The notes: a model not told the origin generated them from the sequence alone. A stretch of 64,000 nucleotides of DNA from Tsuneonella aeria (GCF_009827495.1 NZ_WTZA01000001.1:1240001-1304000), one strand, 5' to 3'; counted from the first letter of the stretch, positions 49,828 through 59,639 are shown. Made by a program: numbers and translations.

Positions 49828-51693
49828 ATGGCTCATGCCCCCGATCCTCAACGGATTGCCGCCGTCCTCGGCGGGGTGCTGCGCGGAGATACCGTGCACT
49901 GCCCTACCGAGGGCCATTCCAACAAAGATCGGGGGACCACGGTAAAGGTTGATGCGAACGCCCCTGATGGGGTGCTGGTCCACACCTTCAATGGTGGCGA
50001 CGCGCTCGCCGTGAAGGATCGGCTGCGCGAGGCCGGGATAATCTCGCCCCTCGGAGCCGATCGGCCCCAAGCGCCACTCAGATGGCGGGAGACAGGGGTT
50101 TATGTTTATGACGATGGCAACGGCGAGCCAGTATTTCGGACGCGGCGGCTTGAGGCGCCGGGGAATAACAAGCGCTTCGTAGCTGAGCGGTTCGAAAGTG
50201 GGTCGTGGGTGGCCGGTTTAGATGGCGTCACCCGCCTGCCCTACCGTTTCACGGAACTGGTGGACGCGGCTCACAAAGCCCGTGCGGCTGGTGAGCCCGA
50301 GCCACCGATCTTCTTCGTCGAGGGGGAGCGGAAAGCGGACAAGCTGGCGTCGTGGGGTTTCCTCGCCACCGCCGTTGCCTTCGGCGCGAACGGATGGCGC
50401 GAAGAATACGGGGAGGCGTTCGGTGAGGGTACTCGCCTTGTCATTCTGCCCGACAACGATGCGCCCGGGCTCGCGTTCGCGGAGAGGGTGAAAACCGAGG
50501 TCGAGGCGTACGGCGGCAGCGCTATCATCCTCGAGCTTCCCGGGCTGCCGCCGAAGGGCGATATTATCGATTGGACCGGCACTGCAGAAGATCTGCGCGC
50601 TCTTGCCGACAAGGCGCTGGCCGGTGGCGCCCTGCCCATGCCGTCACTGGATCTCGATGCGCTCTCCAAGGTCCGGCCCATCGCCAAGGTGTTCGCGGTC
50701 GAGCGGCTGGCGCCGTTGGCGGAAGTCACGCTGTTCACGGGTGCGGGAAGCGCGGGCAAGTCTCTGCTCGGCCAGCAGCTTGCGACCTGTGCCGCGGCCG
50801 GGTTGACTTGCCTGGGGCTCACAACCCTCGAGTGCCCCGCGATCTACCTCACCTGCGAGGATGACGAGGCGCAGCTTCATTGGCGCCAGGAGCGTATCTG
50901 TGAGGCGCTCGGGGTGCGGATGGATGCCTTGCCTGGGAAACTGCACCTGATTAGCCTGAGGGGCGCTCTGGACAACGAATTGGGGCTATTCGCGGCTGAC
51001 GGCACCTTGACCCCCGCACCCGCCTTCGATCGGCTGCAACGGATGCTCAAGGCGACTGGCGCCAAGATCGTGGCGCTCGACAACGTGGCCCACCTATTCG
51101 CTGGCAACGAGAACAGCCGAGGCGACGTGACCCGCTTCGTCAACTTGCTGAACCGGCTCGCCGGAGAGACGGGTGCGGCGGTGTTCTTGATCGGGCATCC
51201 CAACAAGTCGGGGGCGGATTACTCGGGCTCGACGGCCTGGCTCAACGCGGTGCGCTCGCAAATCGTCCTTACGCACGATCTTGAAACGGATGTGCGGACG
51301 CTCACGGTTGGCAAGGCCAACTATGCCGAAAAGGGTGAAGCGCTGCGCTTCCTGTGGGTGGATGGAGCCTTCGTTCGCGAGGATTCGCTGCCCCCCGAAC
51401 GGGCCAAGGAACTGGCTGCCACGATCAAAGCGACTGCTGACAATGACCTGTTCCTAACCTGCCTCCGGGAGCGGGTGAAGCAGCAGCGCGCCGTGTCGGA
51501 ACGCCGCGGGCCAACGTACGCGCCCACCGAGTTTGCCAAGATGGTCGAAAGCAAGAGCATCGGGAAGGACCGGCTGGAAGCAGCGATGGATCGCCTGTTC
51601 CGTATCAACGCAATCGAGCGCGCGCTGCTTTGGAATGGCCCCGATCGCAAGCCAGTCTTTGGCCTGCGGGAAACTATTGAAGGGGCGGGCTAA
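49828..51693 (+). CDS. TOPRIM - RepA-like primase/helicase
   Basis: 621 aa from MAHAPDPQRIAAVLGG. A short N-terminal Cys/His segment (DTVHCPTEGHSNKDRG) is followed by a TOPRIM-like region (about 160-250, FFVEGERKADKL, LVILPDNDAPGLAFAERVK). The C-terminal RecA/RepA ATPase has Walker A FTGAGSAGKSLLG, Walker B KIVALDNVAHLF, and FLIGHPNKSG. It would initiate E4 replication. Confidence 0.87.
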   Translation: MAHAPDPQRIAAVLGGVLRGDTVHCPTEGHSNKDRGTTVKVDANAPDGVLVHTFNGGDALAVKDRLREAGIISPLGADRPQAPLRWRETGVYVYDDGNGEPVFRTRRLEAPGNNKRFVAERFESGSWVAGLDGVTRLPYRFTELVDAAHKARAAGEPEPPIFFVEGERKADKLASWGFLATAVAFGANGWREEYGEAFGEGTRLVILPDNDAPGLAFAERVKTEVEAYGGSAIILELPGLPPKGDIIDWTGTAEDLRALADKALAGGALPMPSLDLDALSKVRPIAKVFAVERLAPLAEVTLFTGAGSAGKSLLGQQLATCAAAGLTCLGLTTLECPAIYLTCEDDEAQLHWRQERICEALGVRMDALPGKLHLISLRGALDNELGLFAADGTLTPAPAFDRLQRMLKATGAKIVALDNVAHLFAGNENSRGDVTRFVNLLNRLAGETGAAVFLIGHPNKSGADYSGSTAWLNAVRSQIVLTHDLETDVRTLTVGKANYAEKGEALRFLWVDGAFVREDSLPPERAKELAATIKATADNDLFLTCLRERVKQQRAVSERRGPTYAPTEFAKMVESKSIGKDRLEAAMDRLFRINAIERALLWNGPDRKPVFGLRETIEGAG

Positions 51694-51869
51694 GTGCTTG
51701 ATATTGTTGCGGGCAACGGTGCGGGTAACACTTGCGAGGAACGCGGGAGACTACCAGCCAACCCATTGAAAGCACTGCGGGTGACTGAGGGTAACACACA
51801 CACTGTACTACGTACGCGCTGGCGCGCCCCATTAGGGGCCCTGCGCTTGCGTCTTGGAGTATTGATCTG

Positions 51870-52739
51870 ATGGCCAAGCGCAAGGCGTCCTCGGCTGATA
51901 ATACAGCCACAAAACAGCCGGACTCGCGGCCCGCAGCGTTCATCGTATCGGGCGAAGGTACGGACGACGAGATCGCCGAACGGTGCGCTACGCACCTGCC
52001 GGGATGGGCCAACCTGCCGAAGCAGTCGAAGCAGGAGGTCGTCCAGCTTATGCGGCGCTTCTGGGAGCGTGCCAATCCACCGAGCTACGTGTTGGCCGAT
52101 GGAGAGAAGGGCAAGACGATCGGACCGGGCAACACGGGGCCCGAGCAAGTGACCCTGACCATGCTCCGCCTGACCGACGCAATGGCGAGCGGGAAGCAGG
52201 AGTATCTTGACCAGCGGCTAGGCGACCTCGCCAACTATCACGGCAAAGCCGATCGCCACGGGTTGACTGCTTCGCGGCTCAATTCCGACCTGGCCTTCAT
52301 CACAGGCGGAGGGGCCAAGGACACGGTGCAAAGCACGCTGCTAGTTCAGATGGCGGCGACCCATGACGCCGCGATGCGTGCCCTCGCGAACATCGGGCAG
52401 TCGGATATGGTCGATCACGCCCAACTGTTCGGCAATCTCTCGACTAAGCTGTTGGGACTCTACACCCGGCAGGCGGAGGTCTTGGCCAAGCTCCAACGCG
52501 AGGGCACTCAGACCATCAAACATGTGCACATCGACAACCGCGGCGGCCAGGCGGTCGTCACCGCGACCGTGCAGACAGGGGGGATGAATGGAAAAGGCGA
52601 GCAACAACCCTATGCACTCGGCCCCGCGCTGCTTGGCTCGGACCCGTTCGGGGACGGAGTGCCAATCTCCAGCGATCAAGGGGAGGAATCGCTGTCGGAT
52701 GCACGGGGGGCAGTCCCCCGGCGCGCCCAAGGGAAATAA
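51870..52739 (+). CDS. phage-type protein (KHVHIDNRGGQAVV family)
   Basis: 289 aa. Helical protein with VQSTLLVQMAATHDAAMRALANIG, then QTIKHVHIDNRGGQAVVTATV and a low-complexity tail (LGSDPFGDGVPISSDQGEESL). Such proteins recur in Sphingomonadales phages and genomes beside HGG-SPGAP proteins. Its last 152 nt overlap the next gene in another frame. Confidence 0.7.
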   Translation: MAKRKASSADNTATKQPDSRPAAFIVSGEGTDDEIAERCATHLPGWANLPKQSKQEVVQLMRRFWERANPPSYVLADGEKGKTIGPGNTGPEQVTLTMLRLTDAMASGKQEYLDQRLGDLANYHGKADRHGLTASRLNSDLAFITGGGAKDTVQSTLLVQMAATHDAAMRALANIGQSDMVDHAQLFGNLSTKLLGLYTRQAEVLAKLQREGTQTIKHVHIDNRGGQAVVTATVQTGGMNGKGEQQPYALGPALLGSDPFGDGVPISSDQGEESLSDARGAVPRRAQGK

Positions 52740-52836
52740 CAACGCTCTCAAGCATGGGCGCTACTCGGCTGACACCCTGCTGCTCGCCGCGGAATTGCGC
52801 TCAATCTTGCGGCGGGGACTAGCGGCGCTCGATTAG
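52588..52836 (+). CDS. HGG-SPGAP phage protein, overlapping gene
   Basis: 82 aa: CLARTRSGTECQSPAIKG, CRMHGGQSPGAPKGNNNALK, the Cys pair and HGG.SPGAP.GN.NALKHG signature of a common small phage protein. The first 152 nt lie in a different frame within the preceding gene; both frames encode recognisable families. Confidence 0.82.
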   Translation: MEKASNNPMHSAPRCLARTRSGTECQSPAIKGRNRCRMHGGQSPGAPKGNNNALKHGRYSADTLLLAAELRSILRRGLAALD

Positions 52837-53021
52837 CCTCCTCGGCATGAAGCGTGGCGGTTCCGTGCATATGAGACCTCTACGGTGCGCCTGCTTACGG
52901 TCGTGCACTGCGCCAAGGGCCCAATCGGCGTGAGACGGCTAACTGATCTGGGGCAACATAAGCTGCCATTCCGCTAACGACCCCATTGCGGACATTTGCC
53001 AAGCTTCGGCTATAGAGGGTC

Positions 53022-53348
53022 ATGGCTAATCCCGTTCAGGCTGTAAGGAAGTTGCTCGACCGTTGGTCGACTCAGCAAGAGTCCGCGCTGGGGCAGATGA
53101 CCGGGCGAAAGACGGCACGGCATCGTATTGCTGGATTTTTGAAATCAGAGCGCGTCGAGGCGAAGTTCTTTCTCCTCGCGCTTGCGCCCTTCGTGCCTGT
53201 CATGGTCTCGGACCAGATTGGCTGGTCTCGCGGCGCACTATGGCACACGTGGTGGTGGCTCAGCGTGATTTGGGCGCTAGCCATCATAGGGATGTGCTTT
53301 GCTTCTTACTGGCGAGCCTTCCGCAGGTCACTTCGTCGAAAGTCGTAA
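53022..53348 (+). CDS. hypothetical membrane protein
   Basis: 108 aa with two hydrophobic helices (FFLLALAPFVPVMVSD and WWWLSVIWALAIIGMCFASYW) and a basic tail. ATG start, no strong ribosome site. Unknown function. Confidence 0.5.
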   Translation: MANPVQAVRKLLDRWSTQQESALGQMTGRKTARHRIAGFLKSERVEAKFFLLALAPFVPVMVSDQIGWSRGALWHTWWWLSVIWALAIIGMCFASYWRAFRRSLRRKS

Positions 53349-53392
53349 AGTCAGCTTTCGACCCCATTGCGGACGTCCGCGCACAGGGTAGG

Positions 53393-53587
53393 ATGACACT
53401 GATGCGCGGGCTAAACAGTTATCCTAAGTGGGTGTCTATACTAATCGGCGTGGCGTGTCTTGTCGCTGGGGTTCTGGCTAACGCCTCCGGTTACACGGCT
53501 GTTGGCGTCAGCCTGCTAGTCTTCGGGGTCGGCATGGTAATCCCTCGGCGCGGCGACCGGCCAACGAATGGGAAGAACGACAGCTAA
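53393..53587 (+). CDS. small hypothetical membrane protein
   Basis: 64 aa, two short hydrophobic helices (WVSILIGVACLVAGVLANAS, TAVGVSLLVFGVGMVI). An ATG 9 nt later is equally good. Preceded, like the gene at 53022, by the motif CGACCCCATTGCGGAC. Confidence 0.45.
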   Translation: MTLMRGLNSYPKWVSILIGVACLVAGVLANASGYTAVGVSLLVFGVGMVIPRRGDRPTNGKNDS

Positions 53588-53657
53588 CCACCCTCAAATC
53601 AGACGTTAAGCTGCGCTTTGCGAAAGCCCGAAAGCGGCCAAGCCTCAGTCTACAACA

Positions 53658-54290
53658 CCCAAAGTTTGCAGCTACACCTGGAAGGCCCTCATCCCGCTAA
53701 ATGCCAATGGAACGCCTTTCACGTTCCGCCCGGTCGAACCCGATCATCCGGACAACGTGGCGTTCGTCTCCGGCGCGCACCCGGCTGGAAAGTTCCCGGT
53801 ATTGGTCGACGGCGAGACGACGGTGATCGAAGCGACTGCGATCGTCGAATATCTTGCCGTGCACCACCCCGGCAGCGCGCCACTGATACCTGACGATCCG
53901 CCGGAAGCGGTGACGGCGCGAATGCTGGACCGTGTTTTCGACAACTACGTGATGGCAAACATGAACCGCGTGGTGTGGGCCCATATCGCCGATGGCGCAA
54001 ATCCCGATCTTTCGGAAATCGATGGCGGTAAGGCCGGATTGCAGCGCGCCTATGCGTGGCTGGAGGGGTGGCTCGCGCATAATCGCCTGGCGCCACATGT
54101 CAGCCTGGTGTCCTGTGCGGCCGCGCCTGCGTTGTTCTATGCCGACTGGGTCGCGCCCATCGGCAGCGATTTCCCACGCCTCGCCGCCCTGCGCGCCGAA
54201 CTGCTTGCCCTGCCCGCGGTCGCGCGCTGCGTCGAGGATGCCCGGCCCTATCGCGGGCTCTTTCCGCCAGGCGCCCCGGACCGCGACTGA
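53658..54290 (+). pseudogene. glutathione S-transferase, N-terminus lost
   Basis: The frame continues upstream of the only internal GTG (53757) as YTWKALIPLNANGTPFTFRP, clear thioredoxin-fold GST sequence, back to about 53667. Then it runs into unrelated sequence and a stop without any start codon. The C-terminal helical domain (ARMLDRVFDNYVMANMNRVVW) is intact. The start was probably removed when E4 or a deletion joined here. Initiation at GTG 53757 would give 177 aa lacking the glutathione site. Confidence 0.7.
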
Positions 54291-54309
54291 GCCGCAACAG
54301 GAGGATACG

Positions 54310-54945
54310 ATGGCCGAATACACGTTATACACCAACCCGATGAGCCGCGGGCAGATCGCCCGATGGGCGCTCCACGAGGCAGGGGCCGACTACGAACAGG
54401 TCCTGGTCGACTGGCAGGAGAAGCCCGAAGCTCTTCTCGAAGCAAATCCGATGCGCAAGGTCCCCACATTGGTCCACCATCATGGCGGGCACGATCACGT
54501 GGTGACCGAAGCGGCGGCGATCTGCCACTACCTTGCCGAAATGTCCGCGCAGCAACTGCTCGCCCAGGATCACGAGAAGGCGGATTATTTCCGCTGGCTG
54601 CTGTTCGCCGCCGGTCCGATGGAACAGGCGATAGTCTCGAAGAGCATGGGCTGGACCGTTCCGCCCGACCGCGAGGGGATGGTGGGGTTCGGCAGCTTCG
54701 ACCGCACGATCGATGCGATCGAAGGCTGGCTGACAGGGCACGACTACGTCTGCGGAGAGCGCTTCACGATGGCCGACGTCTACGTCGGCAGCCAGGTCGA
54801 TTGGGGGCTGCAGTTCGGCACACTGCCCCACCGCCCCGCGTTCGGCGCCTATGCCGAGCGGCTAAGAGCGCGGGACGCCTACAAGGCAGCCAAGGACATC
54901 GACGGCAAGCTCATCGCCGAGGCGCAGGCGAAGGCCAGCGGTTAG
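54310..54945 (+). CDS. glutathione S-transferase
   Basis: 211 aa from ATG at 54310. Thioredoxin-like N-terminus (TLYTNPMSRGQIARWALHEAGADYEQVL, MRKVPTLV, TEAAAICHYLAE) and an all-helical C-terminal domain (FTMADVYVGSQVDWGLQFGTL). Conjugates glutathione to electrophiles. It is 20 nt after the damaged GST, an original tandem pair. Confidence 0.9.
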   Translation: MAEYTLYTNPMSRGQIARWALHEAGADYEQVLVDWQEKPEALLEANPMRKVPTLVHHHGGHDHVVTEAAAICHYLAEMSAQQLLAQDHEKADYFRWLLFAAGPMEQAIVSKSMGWTVPPDREGMVGFGSFDRTIDAIEGWLTGHDYVCGERFTMADVYVGSQVDWGLQFGTLPHRPAFGAYAERLRARDAYKAAKDIDGKLIAEAQAKASG

Positions 54946-55544
54946 GCGAGCGCCGTGCTTCGACGAAGCAGTTGATACGCCTCGACCACGCGGACCAGCC
55001 TCGCCTCATGCCGCCGGTCGCCGCCGTTCCGGTCAGGGTGATAGCGCCGAACGAGGTCGCTGTATCGGCGGCGCAGCGCGCGCAGGTCGACGTCCGGGCT
55101 GAGATCGAGGGCGGTCAGCGCGTCGCGTTCCTCTGGCGAGAAGCGGCTCACCGCGGCACGCCTCTCCATCCGCCCGGCCGCCCGCCTGCGGATGTCGGAA
55201 GCGCGGGCGCCGATCGCATCCAGCGGATCGTCGAAATCGGCCCACCTCGGCGCACCGCCGACCCCGGCGTCCGCCCGAAACGCACGCGCGGTGCTGGAGT
55301 TGCTCCAGCCCGCAGACGGATGCTGAGCGGCCAGGATTTCATCCGCGCTCATCCCTTCGAACCAGTCATACCCGGCGTTGAATTCCCGCACGTGGTCGAG
55401 GCAGAACCAGCGACTGTCGCCCGGCCCGTCGAACCCGGCGGAGCGGCTTCCCGGCGCGCGAAATTCGCCGGCCTCGGTGCAGCCGGGGGCCTCGCACTGG
55501 CAGCCCGTCCCTTCATGCCGGCCATGAAATCGCGTCGCGCGCAT
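54942..55544 (-). CDS. J-domain protein
   Basis: 200 aa from MRATRFHGRHEGTG. Two N-terminal Cys pairs (CQCEAPGC) and a C-terminal J domain (about 135-195) with YSDLVRRYHPDRNGGDRRHEA containing the HPD motif. A DnaK co-chaperone, common next to bolA in Sphingomonadales. Divergent from bolA. Confidence 0.9.
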   Translation of the reverse strand: MRATRFHGRHEGTGCQCEAPGCTEAGEFRAPGSRSAGFDGPGDSRWFCLDHVREFNAGYDWFEGMSADEILAAQHPSAGWSNSSTARAFRADAGVGGAPRWADFDDPLDAIGARASDIRRRAAGRMERRAAVSRFSPEERDALTALDLSPDVDLRALRRRYSDLVRRYHPDRNGGDRRHEARLVRVVEAYQLLRRSTALA

Positions 55545-55595
55545 CGCGGCCAAGTGGGCATGGACAAGCCGCCCCGCAAGCCCCAGAACCTGGCC

Positions 55596-55874
55596 ATGAG
55601 CGGAACGTTGCAATCGGAAATCGAAAGGCTGCTGCACGCGGCATTTGCGCCTATACGCCTCGTCGTCAGCAACGACAGCGCCAATCATCGCGGCCACGCG
55701 GGCGATGACGGCAGCGGGGAATCCCACTTTTCGGTGACGATCGAAAGCGCGGCGTTCGCGGGCCAGACCCGGCTCCAGCGGCAGCGCATGGTCTACGCGG
55801 CGCTCGGCGATATTCCGGGCGGCCGGGTCCATGCCATGGCCGTGCGGGCCACTGCGCCCGGAGAAGCAGCATGA
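55596..55874 (+). CDS. bolA: BolA family protein
   Basis: 92 aa from MSGTLQSEIERLLHAAFAPI; an upstream ATG at 55560 is possible. BolA fold with HFSVTIESAAFAGQTRLQRQRMVYAAL and a conserved His near the end (GGRVHAMAV). BolA proteins work with monothiol glutaredoxins in iron-sulfur handling. Overlaps the pirin gene by 4 nt. Confidence 0.9.
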   Translation: MSGTLQSEIERLLHAAFAPIRLVVSNDSANHRGHAGDDGSGESHFSVTIESAAFAGQTRLQRQRMVYAALGDIPGGRVHAMAVRATAPGEAA

Positions 55875-56752
55875 TCGAACAGATCATCCGGCCTGTCACA
55901 CATGATCTTGGCCAGTTCGAAGTGCGCCGCGCCATACCGAGCCGCGAGCGGACCATGGTGGGACCGTTCATCTTCGTTGACGAATTTGGCCCCGCCGATC
56001 TGGACATCGGCGCAGGCATGGATGTGCGCCCGCATCCGCACATCAACCTCGCGACGGTGACCTGGCTCTTCGAAGGCGCGATCGACCACCGCGACAGCCT
56101 TGGAACCTTCGCCACTATTCGGCCCGGACAGGTCAACCTGATGACGGCGGGGCGCGGGATCGTCCACTCCGAGCGCAGCCCGCAAGCGGAGCGTGAGGCC
56201 GGCACGCGAATGTACGGCATGCAAACGTGGCTCGCGCTGCCTGACGGCATGGAGGAGATCGACCCCGCGTTCGAAGCGCAGACCACGCTGCCGCTGGTCG
56301 AGGATGGCCGCGCCAGGGCGACCGTGATCATGGGCACGCTGTGGGGTGAGACGGCACAGACCACCACGCATGCGACAACGGTCTATGCCGAAATCGTGCT
56401 TGCGCCCGGCGGCGCCCTGCCCGTCGATGCGCAAGCGGCCGAACGCGCCGTGATGCTGGTGGGGGGCGAGGCACAGATCGATGGCCAGCCGCTCGAACTC
56501 TACGCCCTGACCGTGCTGGTGCCCGGCGCGACGATGGCGTTGACGTCGCAGCGCGGCGGGCGCGTCATGCTGCTGGGCGGCGAGGCTTTCGCCACCGAGC
56601 GGCATGTATGGTGGAATTTCGTCAGCTCCAGCCGCGACCGTATCCATCAGGCGCGCGACGACTGGCAGGCCGGCCGCTTCCCGCTGGTGCCGGGCGACAG
56701 CGAGGAATTCATCCCCATCCCCGACCACCCCAAGACGGTGAGCTATCCATGA
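55871..56752 (+). CDS. pirin family protein
   Basis: 293 aa. Bicupin with the pirin motifs FIFVDEFGPADLDIGAGMDV, RPHPHINLATVTWLFEGAIDH, GRGIVHSER (iron-binding His and Glu). ATGA overlaps both with bolA and with the SDR gene. Confidence 0.93.
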   Translation: MIEQIIRPVTHDLGQFEVRRAIPSRERTMVGPFIFVDEFGPADLDIGAGMDVRPHPHINLATVTWLFEGAIDHRDSLGTFATIRPGQVNLMTAGRGIVHSERSPQAEREAGTRMYGMQTWLALPDGMEEIDPAFEAQTTLPLVEDGRARATVIMGTLWGETAQTTTHATTVYAEIVLAPGGALPVDAQAAERAVMLVGGEAQIDGQPLELYALTVLVPGATMALTSQRGGRVMLLGGEAFATERHVWWNFVSSSRDRIHQARDDWQAGRFPLVPGDSEEFIPIPDHPKTVSYP

Positions 56753-57561
56753 GCAACGCAGGACAAGTCGCCTGGATCACCGGCGCATCGAGCGGCATTG
56801 GCGCCGCACTCGCTCGACAATGGGCCGCGCGCGGCGGGAACACGGTCTTGTCCGGCCGGAACGAAGCGCGTCTTGCAGAGGTTGTCCGAAGCCTCGGCAC
56901 CGAAAGCCTGGTCCTGCCGTTCGACGTCCGCGACGAAGCCGCCCTCGCCGAAGCGACTGCCCAGGCGCTGGACTGGAAGGGGGCCGTCGATCTCGCCGTG
57001 GCCAACGCCGGCATCTCCCAGCGCTCCGCCGCGGTTGAAACCGACATGCGCGTCTATCGCGAGATCATAGACATCGACCTCGTCGCCCAGATCGCTTTTG
57101 CCCAAGGCCTGATCGGACCGATGGTTAAGCGCGGGCATGGCGGACTGGCTTTCGTTTCCTCGATCGCGGGGAAGATCGGCTCGCCCATGCGCACCGCCTA
57201 CAGCGCGGCGAAGTTCGGTCTCGCCGGCTATGCGGACGCCCTGCGCGCGGAACTTTCGCAGAGCGGCGTCGCCGTTCACACGATCTACCCCGGATCGATC
57301 CGCACCGATGTCAGCCGCAACGCGCTGACGGCAAACGGATCGACACGGGGCAGGAGCGACCAGTGGATCGACGAAGGCATCGATCCCGACGATGCGGCTG
57401 CCCGGATGCTCGACGCGATCGCCGGCGGGCAGCGCGAGATCATTGTTGCCGAGGGGAACGAGCTTGCCCTGGGCGAAGCGCGGCGGACGCCCGACGCACT
57501 GCTCGATCAGGTCGCCGCGATGGTCGCCGGCGGATACATGGATCGTCTGAAGAACGGGTGA
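56749..57561 (+). CDS. short-chain dehydrogenase/reductase
   Basis: 270 aa. Rossmann motif TGASSGIG near the start, NAGIS, catalytic Ser in VSSIAG and YSAAK; proline-glycine PGSIRTD. NAD(P)-dependent; substrate unknown. Confidence 0.92.
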   Translation: MSNAGQVAWITGASSGIGAALARQWAARGGNTVLSGRNEARLAEVVRSLGTESLVLPFDVRDEAALAEATAQALDWKGAVDLAVANAGISQRSAAVETDMRVYREIIDIDLVAQIAFAQGLIGPMVKRGHGGLAFVSSIAGKIGSPMRTAYSAAKFGLAGYADALRAELSQSGVAVHTIYPGSIRTDVSRNALTANGSTRGRSDQWIDEGIDPDDAAARMLDAIAGGQREIIVAEGNELALGEARRTPDALLDQVAAMVAGGYMDRLKNG

Positions 57562-57567
57562 CAGTCA

Positions 57568-58458
57568 ATGAAGCGCATCACGTTGCCGAGCGGTATCGAG
57601 CTCGATGTCGTCGACAAGGGCCCACGCGATGCCCCGGCCCTCGTCTTCCTGCACGGTTTTCCCGAAAGCAACCGGACCTGGCGCCACCAGATCGCGCACT
57701 TCTCGGACCGTTTCCGCTGCATCGCCCCCGACCAGCGCGGGTACCGCGGCAGCTCCAAGCCGCCCGAGGTATCCGACTACACGCCTGATAAGCTGATCGG
57801 CGACGTGTTCCAGCTGGCGGATGCGATGGGAATCGATCGCTTCACGATCATCGGTCACGACTGGGGCGGCGCGATCGCCTGGGGCACCGCGATCGCCGGC
57901 CAGATGAACGGGCGAGTCACCCGCGCGATCATCGCCAATGCGCCCCATCCGGCGATCTTCCAGCGATTGCTTTACACCAACAGGCGCCAGCGGGAGTCGA
58001 GCCAGTACATGCGCGGTTTCCGTGATCCCGCGAACGATGCCCTGGTGCGCGAACACGGGCTTGCGGGCATCCTGCTGCAGGAGATCAAGTGGGACAGCGC
58101 CGGCGCGATGGAGCCTGCCGAACGCACTGCGCTGATGAAGGACTGGCAGGACCGCGATTCTGCCTTCGCGATGCTCAACTGGTATCGTGCCAGCCCGGTG
58201 GACGTCCCCCCGCTCGACGCGCCTTACGAAGTACCGGCTGGCTGGACGCCCCCCGCGCTGCCCGACCTTGCAATCCCGACACTGGTGATCTGGGGCATGG
58301 ACGACCTCGCCCTGCCGCCGGAGAACCTCGAAGGTTTGGACGCGATCATCGAAGATCTCACCGTGGTCGAGGTGCCTGGAAGCGGGCATTTCGTGCCATG
58401 GGAAGCGCCGGACGCGGTCAACACGGCGATCGCGCAGTTCCTCGAACGAACAGGATAA
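57568..58458 (+). CDS. alpha/beta hydrolase (epoxide-hydrolase-like)
   Basis: 296 aa. HGFPES oxyanion region, nucleophile Asp in [10 protein letters not shown], and a catalytic His in [11 protein letters not shown] near the end. The Asp nucleophile and HGFPES point to epoxide hydrolase or haloalkane dehalogenase relatives. Confidence 0.88.
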   Translation: MKRITLPSGIELDVVDKGPRDAPALVFLHGFPESNRTWRHQIAHFSDRFRCIAPDQRGYRGSSKPPEVSDYTPDKLIGDVFQLADAMGIDRFTIIGHDWGGAIAWGTAIAGQMNGRVTRAIIANAPHPAIFQRLLYTNRRQRESSQYMRGFRDPANDALVREHGLAGILLQEIKWDSAGAMEPAERTALMKDWQDRDSAFAMLNWYRASPVDVPPLDAPYEVPAGWTPPALPDLAIPTLVIWGMDDLALPPENLEGLDAIIEDLTVVEVPGSGHFVPWEAPDAVNTAIAQFLERTG

Positions 58459-58516
58459 GCGCGCGGCTTTTTTTTCACCCAGTACCAGATGCGTGGGAAA
58501 TATGCGCAAGGGGCGA

Positions 58517-58590
58517 TGGAGCGGGTGAAGGGAATCGAACCCTCGTCGTAAGCTTGGGAAGCTTCTGCTCTACCATTGAGCTACACCCGC
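58517..58590 (-). tRNA. tRNA-Gly(CCC)
   Basis: Complete cloverleaf on the minus strand: acceptor GCGGGTG/CACCCGC, D-arm GTAGCTCAATGGTAGAGC, anticodon loop TTCCCAA (anticodon CCC), T-arm GAGGGTTCGATTCCCTT, discriminator T and encoded CCA. Confidence 0.95.
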
Positions 58591-58739
58591 CAGTTACGCG
58601 CGCCTTAGCAAACGGCGTGCCGGGGTCAATCGATCCCTACGTGGGAAAGGTCGGCTGGGCGGCCGCATGGAAGTTCTTGGGTTGCCGCCCCCTGCCGTTG
58701 GCGACACACAGCGCAGCCCAACAACGCCGCGGACGATCG

Positions 58740-59639
58740 ATGACCCTGACACACCTTCAGCGACTGGAAGCCGAAAGCATCCACATCATGCGCGAGGTCG
58801 TCGCGGAGGCGGAGCGGCCCGTCATGCTCTATTCGATCGGCAAGGACAGCGCGGTGATGCTGCATCTGGCGAAGAAGGCATTCTTCCCCGCACCGCCGCC
58901 GTTCCCCCTGCTCCATGTCGATACGACGTGGAAGTTTCGCGCGATGTACGACCTGCGGGAAAAGGCCGCGCGCGATGCGGGAATGGAACTGCTGGTGCAC
59001 CGGAACCCGGATGCGGAAGCACGGGGGATCAATCCGTTCGACCACGGCCCGCTCCACACCGACCTGTGGAAGACCGAAGGACTGAAGCAGGCGCTGGACA
59101 AGTACGGTTTCGATGCCGCCTTCGGCGGGGCCCGGCGCGACGAGGAGAAGAGCCGCGCCAAGGAGCGCATCTTCTCGTTCCGCACCGCCAGCCACGGTTG
59201 GGATCCGAAGAACCAGCGGCCCGAACTGTGGAACCTCTACAATGCCCGCAAGAAAAAGGGCGAAAGCATCCGCGTCTTCCCGCTGTCGAACTGGACGGAG
59301 CTCGACATCTGGCAATACATCATGGCCGAAGGCATCGAGATCGTGCCGCTTTATCTCAGCGCCCCGCGCCCCACGGTGGAGCGCGACGGGATGCTCCTGA
59401 TGGTGGACGACGAACGCTTCCCCCTCGAACCGGGTGAGACGCCGGTCACGCGCTCCATCCGATTTCGCACCCTGGGCTGCTATCCCCTGACAGGCGCGGT
59501 GGAGAGCGATGCGGCGACCCTGCCCGATGTGGTCCGGGAAATGCTGCTCACGACGACTTCCGAACGCCAGGGCCGGGCGATCGACCGTGATGCCGGCGAT
59601 GCTTCGATGGAGAAGAAGAAGCAGGAGGGATATTTCTGA
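58740..59639 (+). CDS. cysD: sulfate adenylyltransferase small subunit
   Basis: 299 aa. PAPS-reductase/ATP-PPi-type fold with P-loop [40 protein letters not shown] and [12 protein letters not shown]. With CysN it makes adenylyl sulfate from ATP and sulfate. First gene of cysD-cysNC-cysQ, with TGATG overlap to the next. Confidence 0.96.
   Translation: MTLTHLQRLEAESIHIMREVVAEAERPVMLYSIGKDSAVMLHLAKKAFFPAPPPFPLLHVDTTWKFRAMYDLREKAARDAGMELLVHRNPDAEARGINPFDHGPLHTDLWKTEGLKQALDKYGFDAAFGGARRDEEKSRAKERIFSFRTASHGWDPKNQRPELWNLYNARKKKGESIRVFPLSNWTELDIWQYIMAEGIEIVPLYLSAPRPTVERDGMLLMVDDERFPLEPGETPVTRSIRFRTLGCYPLTGAVESDAATLPDVVREMLLTTTSERQGRAIDRDAGDASMEKKKQEGYF

Larger units (their letters stand above)
46477..53640. 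mobile_element. element E4, right boundary unclear
   Basis: It starts at att core 4 and carries a DUF4102-type integrase, an AlpA-like regulator, a TOPRIM-RepA replication protein and phage-like small genes, all on the plus strand. No fifth att core or tRNA-Thr is found. The right limit is set only by the first chromosomal sequence, the truncated GST at about 53658. Confidence 0.55.

Noticed and set aside
54363..55595. Plus-strand frame running into bolA
   Set aside because: This part is out of frame with the GST and antisense to the J-domain gene. Only the last 93 codons, bolA, are real.
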